NCBI GenBank assembly: GCA_001910725.1
Contig: MJGA01000010.1
Location: 868,001 to 932,000 of the forward strand
DNA from: Phanerodontia chrysosporium
Lineage: Eukaryota; Basidiomycota; Agaricomycetes; Polyporales; Phanerochaetaceae
Direction: 5' to 3'
Length of the DNA: 64,000 nt
Part shown: one piece after another, positions 22,909 through 33,480 of the stretch
Layout of the letters: each line of letters opens with the position of its first letter
Position numbering within the stretch: the first letter of the stretch is position 1
The notes under the pieces: model-generated
What the model was told of the DNA's origin: nothing
Databases searched by the model: none
What the model saw: the letters and a program-made list of their open reading frames with translations, nothing else
Made by a program: the position numbers and the translations under genes

Positions 22909-25900
22909 TTCGCGAGTGACGAGGGTGTGCCCTGCGTCGGACGCGCTCTTTACACCTTGTTAGGCAAAACGGACCACGTTTCGGACTTTGACTCTTGCTA
23001 TTCTGCTGTATCCGTCTTGCCTCCCCCCACGTATGACTCTCTCCTTCGATCGGCTGAATATTCTCTCTCTGAACCAACCCTTCCTTTCGTCACGGCTTGG
23101 TCTGCTCGCGCTTTGTCTTCTCATTCTTCATATGTCACGGCGGCGGGGGCGAGGAGGTACAAGCCGGTGGACCGTAAGGTCCGTCCGGTACCTACGTACA
23201 TGCCGAACCCCTCCGCACAAAAGTTTGCACCGATTCCCATTCCGCAGCCTGAACCCTTGCCTCATCACCCTCCTCCCTTGTCCTCTTTCGTTTCACAAGG
23301 CCGCCTCACCCAAGAACGTTTAGATACAATCCTCCGCACCGTTCCCCCAGATTTCCTCTCCGAGCAAGAAATTGACCTCTTAGTCTCTGTTTTAGTGCGA
23401 CGACAAAACACGCTCGCGTTCGACGACAACGAGCGCGGAATCTTCAGTCGGGAGTTCTTCCCCGACTACGAGATCCCCATCATCGAACACACGCCGTGGG
23501 TACAAGAACCGATCCGTATCCCGAAGGCGATCGAGGGTGACGTACGGAAGCTCCTCCACGAGCAACGACTCGCCGGGAAGTACGAGGACTCATCGGCTTC
23601 GTACCGGTCACGAGTCTTCCCGGTGGTCAAAAGCTCAAGTAATAAGTTGCGCCTCGTGCACGACTTACAGGAGATGAATAAGTACGTCATCCGCGACTCG
23701 GCCCTTCCGCCACGAGCGGACGATTTCGCGGAATCCTTCGTGGGCCGCGTTATCTACGGGGTGGCAGACCTGTTCTCGGGCTTCGACGCCTGCACACTCG
23801 CGGAAGGATCCCGCGATCTCACGACTTTCCACTGCCTCAACGGCCCGGAGCGTCTCACAGTCCTCCCGCAAGGCTGCACGAACTCGGTGCAGGAGTTCCA
23901 GCGGCGTATACGGCACACGCTCACACACGCGATTCGAGACGACGAAGCCGACGCGTTCATCGACGACGTCGCCTTCCGGGGCGGCAGGTCCACATATGAC
24001 GGGAAGACGCTCGAAGACAACCCTCACATCCGCCTTTTCGTATACGAGTACGCGGTGTGCCTCGACCGGCACCTACTCACCTTCATCACCGCGGGCGTTA
24101 CGGCATCCGGGTGGAAACTCGTGCTCGCTACGCCCCGCCTGAAGATCGTCGGGTCAGTGGTGTCGAAGGACGGATGGCACCTTGCACACGGGATCGCGAC
24201 CAAGGTCCTGAGATGGCCACAGCCGCGGTCCGTCTCGGATGTCAGAGGATTCCTGGGGGTGGCCGGCGTAGGTCGTAAATGGATCAAAGGATTCGCTATT
24301 ATCGCTAAGCCCCTCACTGCTCTGTGTAAAAAGACAGATGACGATTTTATCTGGACAGCCGACGCGCAACACGCAATGGAAGAGCTTCAACGACTCGTGA
24401 CGTCCCCGCCGGTCCTCCGGCCCATCGTGTACGAGTTGGCGCGGACGCTTGATCGTCTGCCTGACGCGCACGAGTCCAGCGATGGGCTCGTCATCCTCGC
24501 CGTCGATTCGTCGATACATGGCGCAGGGTGGGTGTTGTACCAGATTCACGAGCAGGACAGACACCCAGCCCTATTCGGGTCGTGTACGTTTAACCGGGTT
24601 GAGTCGAAATACTCACAGCCCAAGGTGGAACTGTACGGGGTCTTCCGCGCGCTGAAAGATCTACGGCACCGCGTATGGGGGTTGTTCTTTTGTCTGGAAG
24701 TGGACGCGAAGTACCTCGAGCAGATGCTTTACGAGCCAGATCTTCCGAACGCCCCCATGACACGATGGGTCTCGTACGCTCGACTCTTCAACTTCCGCTT
24801 GCGTCACATACCTGCTGAGAAGGGAAAGGCGCAAGACGGGTTGTCGAGAAAGGCGCGGGCAGATGACGACTCGGAAGAGTCAGATGCCGAGGAGTACCTC
24901 GACCGCTTCTTCGGGTTCGCGGCCTCCGCGGAGGACCCCCGTTATGCTCGATGCATCGTCGCGATGGCCGCGCGTTACGATAACGCAGCCGGTAAAGCAG
25001 CGGGGTTCGACAGGATGGCTTTACCCCAGCACGCGGCCGAACCCGCCTTCTGCGTTGTGCACTTGGGTGTCTTCGAGTCGCCCAGGGCTACCAGAATCGC
25101 TGCACACGGAGCGGTGACGAGACCATATGGTGAAAGGGGGTGGGACGCGGACATCGTCCGTGGCGTGCCCAGTTGGTGGATTACCTCCGGGCGGTTCATG
25201 CCTAGAGTTGGCTTCGAGCCAGACAACTCTCCGTTTCACCCGGCGCTGCTGCGAAATGAAGACGACGCGACTTACGTGGGCAGGGAGTTTTTCGTCCGGA
25301 AGGAAGGACGCGAGGAGGTGAGCACGGTTCTCTTCGGCGACGAACAAGTTGAGTTGGCTTTCCAGATCTACCGTCCTGCCCCGTTGGCGTACGACGAGTT
25401 GCCAGGCCAGGTGGCGCGGTTTCGTACGAACCTCAAGATGTCGGCGGCGCGCGGAGGACAACACCGCGTTGGGGACACTACCCAGGCACTGCGAGAAGAT
25501 AACCTCGGTCATCTCAGGGACCCCCCTAGGGCAGAGGAACGCAGCGCGATCCCGTGCATCGGCCATACTCACGCGATAAAGGCAAGGGAGTCGGAGGAGT
25601 ACTGGAGAGCGGTGGAACACTATCTGCGGACGGGGCAACGGCCGGGTGACGCGGAGCGGGACGCGCGGTCGAGAAGAGAGTTCGACCGCAAGTGCGCCAA
25701 GTTCCTGTGGAAGGACGAAAGAATCTGGTGGATCGGGACGAGAGGGGTGCCGCGACTGGTGATTAGGGAGCCGGACAGGCGGAAGGAACTCATCGCGGAG
25801 ACCCACGCGTTCTGCGGGCACCGGGGGCGGGACGCCACTTTTGTCGCATTGAGCGACCGGTACTTTTGGCCCAATATGTTCGACGACGTCGCATGGCACG

Positions 25901-27114
25901 TACGGTCCTGCAACGTGTGCCAGTACCGGTCGAAGGTACGCCCTATCGAACCTATATCCTTTACGCTGTCACCCTCCGTTTTCAGACGCTTCGTACTGGA
26001 CACCATATACATGCCGACTGGTCACTATGGCTACAAATACCTCTTACACGCGTCATGCTCGACGGCGAAGTGGCCAGAAGCCAGGGGAGCACGAAAGAAT
26101 ACTTCGTCCGTGTGGAGCAAGTTCATCTGGGAGAGCATTATCTGTCGGTTCGGCTGCGTACCAGTGTTGGTCTGTGACGGCGGCGCGGAATTCAAGGGAG
26201 CGGCACGCGAAATCCTCGAACGTCACGGCGTCGCAGTCATCCTCAGCTCTCCGTATCACCCGCAAGGCAACGGCATCGCAGAACGCGACGGGAAGACCCT
26301 GCAGGACGTGCTACTCCGTTGCTGCGGGGATAAGCCCAACGTGTGGCCATCCTACCTCGACGCGGCGCTACTCGCCATCCGGGTCACGACATCGAGAGCG
26401 ACCGGATTCACACCATACTTCCTCACCTACGGCCAACACGCTCTCTTCCCCTTCGACATCTCCGACCGCACGTGGTTCGTCCTGGACTGGGACAAAGTCG
26501 AGACGACAGAAGACCTACTGGTTACGCGCGTCAAGCAATTGGCCCGTCGCGAGGAGGATATCGGCTCAGCCGTCGAGCACCTGGAGGAGAGCAGGCGGAG
26601 AGCGGCGGAGGACCACAACCGACGGCACGCAGCCCGGCTTAGGAACGAGGCGTTGGAACCGGGGACATGGGTCCTGGTACATGAGACTTGGCTGGACAAC
26701 CAACACGGTAACAAGGGCGCGCTACGATGGGCCGGCCCTTACGTTGTGCACGAGCGGCACGAGTCCGGGTCCTACGCGCTCAGGGAGTTGGACGGGACGA
26801 TCGTCAAGGAAGCCGTGGCCGGCTCGCGGCTCAAGGTCTTCTACTTCCGTGACCACCACCAGACGATGCATGGGGTTGCAGTCGAACCAAGTCTGGCACC
26901 CAGTATCGTGCGCGTCTTCTGCGGCACACAGACCACGGCGCCTTCCCTCCAACAGGCAGTCTTCCGCGGAGAAGATGGCGGACTAGACATCACCTGGATC
27001 GAGGAGGACAGGGTATGGTACGCGGCGTGTACCCGTGTAAAGTGCCGTACCAATCTCCAGGAAATCCGGGACGCGCAGCAGGGCCTGGTGCCTTGGCGAA
27101 GAAAATCCAAGTAA
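22873..27114 (+). CDS. pol: Gypsy pol polyprotein (reverse transcriptase, RNase H, integrase)
   Basis: Pol is expressed by the -1 shift at 22873. The frame upstream to 22579 overlaps protease and has no pol homology. A proline-rich linker leads to the reverse transcriptase (about 23.5-24.3 kb) with KLRLVHDLQEMNKYV, VLPQGCTNSVQEFQRR and the catalytic AFIDDVAF (F-I-D-D in place of Y-x-D-D). VSDVRGFLGVAGVGRKWI follows. RNase H lies near 24.5-24.85 kb (ILAVDSSIHGAGWVLYQ, KVELYGVFRALKD). The integrase has the HHCC finger (HAFCGHRGRD...CNVCQYR, 25.8-25.93 kb) and the catalytic triad in LDTIYM, VCDGGAEFKG and HPQGNGIAERDGK. The C-terminus has a GPY/F-like module (RWAGPYVVHER). The 1,400-codon frame is intact, consistent with recent mobility. 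No chromodomain was recognised. Confidence 0.93.
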   Translation, partial: SIEDGGGLTSPSFASDEGVPCVGRALYTLLGKTDHVSDFDSCYSAVSVLPPPTYDSLLRSAEYSLSEPTLPFVTAWSARALSSHSSYVTAAGARRYKPVDRKVRPVPTYMPNPSAQKFAPIPIPQPEPLPHHPPPLSSFVSQGRLTQERLDTILRTVPPDFLSEQEIDLLVSVLVRRQNTLAFDDNERGIFSREFFPDYEIPIIEHTPWVQEPIRIPKAIEGDVRKLLHEQRLAGKYEDSSASYRSRVFPVVKSSSNKLRLVHDLQEMNKYVIRDSALPPRADDFAESFVGRVIYGVADLFSGFDACTLAEGSRDLTTFHCLNGPERLTVLPQGCTNSVQEFQRRIRHTLTHAIRDDEADAFIDDVAFRGGRSTYDGKTLEDNPHIRLFVYEYAVCLDRHLLTFITAGVTASGWKLVLATPRLKIVGSVVSKDGWHLAHGIATKVLRWPQPRSVSDVRGFLGVAGVGRKWIKGFAIIAKPLTALCKKTDDDFIWTADAQHAMEELQRLVTSPPVLRPIVYELARTLDRLPDAHESSDGLVILAVDSSIHGAGWVLYQIHEQDRHPALFGSCTFNRVESKYSQPKVELYGVFRALKDLRHRVWGLFFCLEVDAKYLEQMLYEPDLPNAPMTRWVSYARLFNFRLRHIPAEKGKAQDGLSRKARADDDSEESDAEEYLDRFFGFAASAEDPRYARCIVAMAARYDNAAGKAAGFDRMALPQHAAEPAFCVVHLGVFESPRATRIAAHGAVTRPYGERGWDADIVRGVPSWWITSGRFMPRVGFEPDNSPFHPALLRNEDDATYVGREFFVRKEGREEVSTVLFGDEQVELAFQIYRPAPLAYDELPGQVARFRTNLKMSAARGGQHRVGDTTQALREDNLGHLRDPPRAEERSAIPCIGHTHAIKARESEEYWRAVEHYLRTGQRPGDAERDARSRREFDRKCAKFLWKDERIWWIGTRGVPRLVIREPDRRKELIAETHAFCGHRGRDATFVALSDRYFWPNMFDDVAWHVRSCNVCQYRSKVRPIEPISFTLSPSVFRRFVLDTIYMPTGHYGYKYLLHASCSTAKWPEARGARKNTSSVWSKFIWESIICRFGCVPVLVCDGGAEFKGAAREILERHGVAVILSSPYHPQGNGIAERDGKTLQDVLLRCCGDKPNVWPSYLDAALLAIRVTTSRATGFTPYFLTYGQHALFPFDISDRTWFVLDWDKVETTEDLLVTRVKQLARREEDIGSAVEHLEESRRRAAEDHNRRHAARLRNEALEPGTWVLVHETWLDNQHGNKGALRWAGPYVVHERHESGSYALRELDGTIVKEAVAGSRLKVFYFRDHHQTMHGVAVEPSLAPSIVRVFCGTQTTAPSLQQAVFRGEDGGLDITWIEEDRVWYAACTRVKCRTNLQEIRDAQQGLVPWRRKSK

Positions 27115-27281
27115 GCAGCATCCATTTCCCTGACCTCTATCGTGCCTCCGCGTCGTATTCCCCGTTTCCCTTCCCTTCTTTTCGTCTTTCTTGTCCTCTT
27201 CCTCCTTTCGCGAATCGCCCTGCTCACCCCGTGTCCGGCTCTGGTGGAGTCTCGAGGTCGAGACTTAAAGCCTGCCCCTCT

Positions 27282-28194
27282 TGTAGAAGGGTAGACGACG
27301 CTAGAGCTCGAGACACGGGAATATACCACTTTATCCTTAGACTAGACTCGCCGGCGAAGAATACGGACACGACCCGGACGAGCGACCATACGCGCCCCCC
27401 CCTGCCTGAATAGGCATGGGCGCGGACGCCGCCATCAAGTGCCACGGTTCACGGAAGCAATCCGGGCGGACGGCGGTAATTCATCACCGAGACGACGTCC
27501 TTTCATCTTCGCGCCAAGTTCCTTTCCTCTATCGTTTCCCCGTTCCCCCCCCCATTCGACTGTAATCCCCCGGTTTCTCGCATACCCTCATTGGCTCGGT
27601 TTCTCTGTTGTACGGTCGCGAGTCGGCTAGGACGTGGTCTCGACGGCGGACGTAGGCATGCACCGCGCACGGCGACCACCCGCGACCTGAGGGCGGCAGG
27701 AGCGCGTACGCAAGTAGGTGGCGTCGTCGCTGTCAGAGTGCGCCGAGTCAGAGCCGCCGGACAGCTACGTTTGACACCGACCCGGCCTTCTTCATCCCAG
27801 TCTGGACATTCCCTCCGCATCTTTGTGTTTCGACTTCCCCGTTAGATCCTTACATCTCATAGACACTCCACGTTCCCGTTCCGTTGGCTCGACAGGACCC
27901 CCTGGCCGAGAGTACGGTGGCAGGCGGCGTACTTTGTACATATACGGGCAGAGCCCAGCGTGGAACTTCACCTTTTCCCCCCACACGCTGGAAAGAGGAC
28001 TGACTGCCTGGTTTCCCGAGTTTACGAGATATATCCCGCGAGAGCGCGGGACGAGTAAAGTGAGTAGTATCAGCGAGTCGTCGAGGTTTTAATCTACGTG
28101 TCTAGGGAATCGTCTGAGCGGCCCATAACCGACCGGTAACATCCGAGCCCCGCATATATCGACCGTCGACCCATACGCCAAAACACCTCCTACA
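27282..28194 (+). repeat. 3' LTR of the Gypsy element (913 bp)
   Basis: Same sequence as 19336-20248 in all compared segments, followed by target duplication ACGT. The bases just before it (AAAGCCTGCCCCTCT) are not a polypurine tract, which is unusual for the plus-strand primer site. Confidence 0.92.
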
Positions 28195-29556
28195 ACGTGA
28201 GGGCGGCGGCGGCGCTCGGGGGAGCGCCTGCACGATGCTGGTGAGGAGGTGTTTCTGCTCGCATGTGATACAGAATATGGAGAGCGAGAAGAACGGGTCT
28301 GAGCGTGTGAACGCCTCGGATGGAGGGTGCTTGGGACCGTCTTTCCAGAGCTCGATGGACAGCGTGCCGTCGGAAGGTGCGCCGATGCAAGCAATGGAGA
28401 GGTTCCGCATGGGTGGTGCCTCGATCTCGTTCCATGCGCTGGTTTTTGCCTGGAGCAGCCGTAGTAGGCAGTCACAACTTGCGTGCACACCCTCGCTGAG
28501 TGTTTGGAATGTCAGTTCCATCGAAGTGTTGGGAGGATGTGTGATGCGATTGAGGAACGACAGCCCTGTCGAAGCATGTTGGGAAACGATTGTAAGACGT
28601 CGTAGATTGGGAAGGGTAATCCTGTACTCCGAGTTTCGCGGAACGGTTTCGTCCAAATGGGGCCAATCGTCGTGTTCCAAGAGGACGAGGTGGATGATGA
28701 GATACTCAAGGGTTGGAATGTGTGCAAGGAAGGCGAGAAGATCATCAGCGCGGGTGGGCTCATCGCATTCTGAGAGATTCAGAATTTGTAGACGAGGAGC
28801 ATGGAGTGGAACGCTCGACATGACGAGGTTGAATTTGTAACATGACAGCTCTCGCAATTCCGGGAAGCGACTGCTTGAGGAGATGGGGCTTACGGAGGGG
28901 ATGAATTCGAGGAAGACGAGTCTGAGCGAGGAGGCAATGCACGTCCTGTCCTGGAAGGCCTGTTGAGTCTCTTCAACCATCGAGTTGTCCAGGAATATGA
29001 GTCGTCCTCGAGAGATGCGGTTCAGATGTTTCAAAACGAGCTTGCTCGAAGCAATGACCCGTTCTTGGTTGTCGTCAGTGTAGTTGCGCGATAGGTCGTA
29101 AATATAGAGAGGGAGCGTTCCTGATCGACTCAGCATGTCCTGCACGCACTCTGGACGAGTGAGGAATATGTGGGTTGACAGCTCTGGGTAATTCAAGGCT
29201 ATCTCCCGCCATGCATGGCAAACGTGCCGTATTTTCAACCAGGCGTAAGGAGGAGGGATATAGCCATCGGCAGGGGCTCCAAGGAGGTCGTCTGGGAGAA
29301 AGCTGAGCGACTGGAAGGAAGCGGCGACACAGATGTCGATGATGTAACAGTAGAATATGTTTGCGAGTAGCTCCTCCGGGAGCTGCAGAATCGGGAAGTC
29401 TGGAAGAGGGCTAAGCAGGAAGCTGAAGAACACCAGTGAGTACCACGCACCAGATATTGTCGCTGTTTCCGTCGCCGCTCTATCTGCCTTCTTCGGTTTT
29501 CCCTTGAAGAGGGTCTGAGAACGACTCGTCCTCCTCGCCTGTGTCGACTCGCTCAT
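28195..29556 (-). pseudogene. 5' part of an F-box gene split by the Gypsy element (subfamily member 2)
   Basis: Starts at ATG 29556 and runs to the element edge. A 54-nt intron (donor GTGCGT, acceptor TTCCAG) near 29.4 kb is likely: removing it joins TATIS directly to DFPILQLPEELLANIF, the F-box. Next come YAWLKIRHVCHAWREIALNY and IFLTRPECVQDMLSRSGTLPLYIYDL, shared with the 13.5-, 30- and 36.7-kb genes, then leucine-rich sequence (LRELSCYKF, LQILNLSECDEP). The frame is otherwise open up to HLLTSIVQALP, where the retrotransposon begins. The remaining C-terminus lies at 18922-19335. A truncated protein ending inside the LTR could still be made, but it would lack the last part of the recognition domain. 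Confidence 0.8.
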
Positions 29557-30108
29557 GCTACGTGTAGACTGTTGAATATGGATAGAAAGGCTTGGTGGGT
29601 AGCCATTGTAACCCGCAGATGTTGACTCTTATATGAGCGAGGCACTGGCCGGCAGATAACGTAGACTGGCCGGCAGGTGACGCGAGCTGGCAGCGTAGGA
29701 TGCAGAGAAGCTGGGACGACATACACAGCTTCCGGTGATCGGACTGACTGGTAGACAGAGCCTGAAAGGATAGAGGAGACATGGACGCGGAGGAGAACAA
29801 GTTTGCGAACTGGCAAGGGCGCACTGCATCAGGCGCATCAGATCCACCTGATGGCCCAGTTTCCAGCTAATGACCAAACTATGATCGCGCGCACGGGATG
29901 CGCAATCACTCACTTGTTTCGCAGCAAGAGGCCGTCCAAGCCAAAGCATTAGCTAGACCCTGTGAACGGTTTTAGCGAGAAGATGACACATGTCCTCATA
30001 CCCTCAGGTGCGCTTCGAGAACCCTCGCTCAGGCTTAGGGAGTAGCCGTCATATTCTGAGTGCAACGGGGGAAAAGAAGGACCGTAAGTAAACGTACCGT
30101 TCTTGAAG

Positions 30109-31770
30109 ATGAGAGACAACTTATATCCTCCAGAAACGCTCACCATCGCCGCCTTATCTATCGACGACCTGCCTCCGGAGGTCCTCGTCGAAGTCTTTCA
30201 CTGGCATATCATCGACGTATGCAGAGAAAGATATACGACGGGAGTAACCCCACCATATACATGGCTCCGAATCCGCCACGTCTGCCGCTCATGGCGCACC
30301 CTCGCTCTCGCACACTCCCAACTGTCGACTCACATCTGGCTCACACGACCCGCGTGTGTGGCCGACATGCTCGACAGCTCTGGGACGATGCCGCTGTACA
30401 TACATGCCAGCCCCTTGGCTCCTGTTGGCGTTCGACAACCCTCATGCAAGACCGAGGCCCAGCTCTTTGAAGTCGTCTTTCCGCACCTCCATCGTGTAGC
30501 ACACGCAGAGTTCCTCTTCCTGGGCGGATGGACGCGGTCGCTCAGGCACCGCGCCGTGCCTCAGGGCCCATTCCCTATGGTTTCCCAACTGCAGTCGTTC
30601 AACATCTGCATACACTACGGTTGGAGGCCAGGACAGGATCTATTTGCTGGCTACGACTTTCCCAGTCTGCACCAGCTGTCGTGTACGCGCACTCCCGTCT
30701 AGACGCTGGAGCCCTTCCTACGGCCAGGGTTGACGTGCCTTCGCCTCCATGATTGCGACCTCCGCTTTTCAGAGGAGCTGATCCCCTCTCTGGAACGGCT
30801 GCGAGGACTCGAGGTCCTTGTCTTGAAAGATTCAATGCGACACTCGCCACATACACAGCCTCCAGCGAATGCCCGGTTGCCTTCAAAAAACATCTTGTTT
30901 TCGCATTTAAGGACACTGCTCATCCACGACAACCAACCGAACTTCGGGTTCGACCTCATCGCTTGCCTGACCCTCCCGTCGCTTGCTCATCTCGGTTTGC
31001 AGACCGTACGGTTGGCGCGCAACGTGGAGATTCCGTCGCGCAATAACGTGGACCTTCTCTTCGATAAGGTGGACACATTCCTCTTCAGGACATTGGCTCT
31101 TTCTGTCGCCTGGGACGGCGCAGGGCTCTCCATCGACCTATGGAAGGACGTACTTGCACTCGACGAGCTGATTGACGGCCGGCCGCGTCCATCGCCCGGG
31201 CTCAGCTTCTCGATCCGCTATGCAAGCGCGGAGTTCATGCAGTGCCTGCTCCGACGATTGCCTGTGGAGCATATCGAATGTGCTTATCTCTCCGAGACGA
31301 CCATGTTCTTGGAGCACGAAGTGCCCTGGCACTCAATCCTTGGGTCGATGCTCCGCGTACAGGAGCTTGCGCTTCGATATACCACTGATGTACCACGCGT
31401 GCCTAGCGCAGAGCTGAGCCGCCCTGACGGTCCCGCAGGCATGTCTCCACTCTGCCCTGCCCTTGACACTCTCGTTCTCCATGTGGAGCGAGTTCCTGCG
31501 GAATTAGATGCTCCTCATCTGCATCGACGTCTTGCCTACGCCGCGGAAAAACTTGCGCGATGCTGCCAAGTCAGCACCAGCGCCCGACCTAACCTGGTTG
31601 ATGTCGTCTGGACGATAAGCGAATGGGAGCTATCCGATGGTGACCTGGATGGAGGCGCGCCCGACGGCAAGAACCACGATCCTGCGGGATGTTGTCCCCC
31701 TGCAGGACGTTATCGCCGGGGTTATGTTGCGGCCTGGGTATCTCGACTGTTCGGGCGATCCAAGCAGTGA
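30109..31770 (+). CDS. F-box protein with in-frame TAG (subfamily member 3; possible pseudogene)
   Basis: The ATG at 30109 begins a frame with SIDDLPPEVLVEVFHWHIIDV (F-box), YTWLRIRHVCRSWRTLALAH and IWLTRPACVADMLDSSGTMP, the signatures of this local subfamily. At 30700-30702 the frame meets TAG. The identical frame then continues to 31770 with TCLRLHDCDLRFSEELIPSL and LPVEHIECAYLSET, so only one codon separates the halves. Two readings exist. One is a nonsense mutation, for example CAG to TAG. The other is a 45-nt intron (30683-30727, donor GTACGC, acceptor CCAG), a multiple of three, that splices the stop out while keeping frame. Alignment to the paralogs, which have coding sequence here (SC...L.P.L..L.L..C), favours a nonsense mutation. 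A full product would be about 550 residues. Confidence 0.65.
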
Positions 31771-32165
31771 TATCCTAGAATCTACCCATGGAGAGCCAGA
31801 GCTTTGAGCAGAATAACGTCGTACGGAGGGCTTGCTAGTGATGCCAGTGTCGCGATCAGAAACGTTCCACAGGCCCAGCAGCGAGTCCTGATAGACTTGA
31901 CTGGCCCGATCCTCATATTCCTTTCCTCATTGGCAACTCTCTGGACATCTCTCGGAAGCGCACGTCTTCCTTTCGAAGGCCGTACATTCGTTTCTGCGAT
32001 TGTGCGGCTTAGGAGACACTCGCGCAACCGTTATAACACGAGACCCAGTTACGGTTGAGTACTTGAAAGCAATTACACGATAATAGCATACATAGAGTAT
32101 AGAATATAAAACCAAGCAAGCAGCATAACGCAGACGCTCAAATCCGTAGTCTATCGACGCAATTC

Positions 32166-33480
32166 TCAACGTTCGCTACCGGGACCAGGCGGGGTAATGA
32201 CGCGCATTCCACTGGTATCCATGCCCTCGCCCGCTTTCATGCGCTGCACCTCATCGTACAGCTCCCGCAATATCTTGGTCTTGTCAGCCAGCTTCCGCCA
32301 CGCACGCATCAGCAACAAAAACGAGGGGAAGCATGCAGTCGCACCTGGTACCCAGTCACCCGCGCAGAAGTGCTCGGCATGATGTAGAACAGCGTCTCGG
32401 GCACTGCAGCGCCCGGCGCGTGCAGGACCTTGTACGGCGCAAAGCCGACCTCGAACTTGGGCTTCTTCGGCTTCTTGCCCTTCGTCTTATCGGTGCCAGC
32501 GGCGGGCGTCGCCCCGTCTGCGGCGGGGGCGCGGCAGAGGGCGCTCTGCTCAGAAAGGTCTCGCCGATCTGCTTGCCGACGAAGCAGACGACGCGCGGCT
32601 GGTAGCGCACGATCTTGGCGAGCAGGACCGGGACGCCAGCGTGCATGTCCTCGAGGGAGAGCTCTGCTTGCTGTAGTGTTTGTGAGCGCATTAGCAACGT
32701 CGTTGAGAGAGAGAGAGAGACGTACTTCGGCGCTCGGGCGCTCGACGAGGTCAGTCTGTTCGCGGTCAGGATGTGCGCCGACGAGCAGAATGGGGCTTGA
32801 CGCACCAAGCCGACGTTATATGTCTTCGGGAGAAGTGCCTCCTCGGCAGGCTTCAGCAGTCTGTCGGTGAAGCCTGCCAGATGGATTGCCCGCCAGAAGT
32901 GGTTCGTGCTATGTGCAAAGTGGAACCCGACTTCTGCGGATTTCTGGCCTGGACTAACAGCAACTGTCAGGCTTGACCGTAAGCCTCGAGGGCAGGAGAT
33001 CACTTCACTTGATTCCACAGAACATAACTGTGAAGGTGTTGTGAGGGGCATGCACGGCTTCCTCGGGCCTGTGAAGGGCTCACCATCGAGGTGTTCCTGC
33101 AGTAGGTCGTTCAATGGATCTAGATGTGCGTACGTCTCCGGAGGAGCGTACTCCCTCTTGAGCCTCTGTGGGCTGGTTGCCGCAGGCGCCGTGCGCCTGC
33201 CCTGCTTGCGCTTCGGGGTTGACACTGGTGTGGGCACAGCATCCTCAATCTCCGTATTGACGTTAAGCTTGCGTCGTATATTTCGTTTTGGCGTTGCTAT
33301 GCCAGGGAGTTCTTCGTCGCTGCTCTCGTCCTTGAATGAAACGGCCGTGCGCTTTCTCGATGACCTGCGTAGACTTGATTCCGGCGTGGAGGTCGACAGA
33401 TGCAGGTCAGCAAGTTCAGAAATCACCTCGTCCTTTACCACAATCTGGTCAGCTTCGCCTACTACGTCGTCGTTTGCCAT
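32166..33480 (-). CDS. G/T(U)-mismatch-specific DNA glycosylase (TDG/MUG family)
   Basis: Five exons (33480-33009, 32953-32806, 32755-32726, 32670-32345, 32291-32166); phases close to 367 residues. The enzyme removes T or U from G mismatches to start base-excision repair. A basic, disordered N-terminus (SSLRRSSRKRTAV, TPKRNIRRKL) precedes the catalytic core. The core has FCGINPG with the catalytic Asn, GQKSAEVGFHFAHSTNHFWRA, PKTYNVGLTDLVERPSAEQA and RVVCFVGKQIGETF. The Asn codon is split by intron 1 (AA|T). Two G/C drop-outs must be corrected, at 33045-33048 and 32525-32529 (runs on the plus strand); otherwise the reading frame leaves the family before and after the core. The gene is transcribed away from the PARP gene across a 590-bp gap. 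Intron 3 starts with a (CT)n tract. Confidence 0.9.

Larger units (their letters stand above)
19336..28194 (+). mobile_element. Complete Ty3/Gypsy LTR retrotransposon, 8,859 bp
   Basis: Two 913-bp direct repeats (19336-20248 and 27282-28194; constant offset of 7,946) bound an internal region coding for gag-protease and pol. Their termini are TGTAG...CTACA, and the element is flanked by the 4-mer ACGT on both sides (19332-19335, 28195-28198). Domain order is gag, aspartic protease, reverse transcriptase, RNase H, integrase, which defines Ty3/Gypsy (Metaviridae-type). The LTRs appear identical over everything I compared, so the insertion is recent and the copy may be active. It landed inside an F-box gene on the opposite strand. 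There is no sign of C-to-T mutational defence (RIP-like stop-codon clustering). Confidence 0.93.

Noticed and set aside
19336..28194. Repeat-induced point mutation (RIP) of the retrotransposon
   Set aside because: Pol is open over 1,400 codons and the LTRs look identical, so there is no C-to-T decay.
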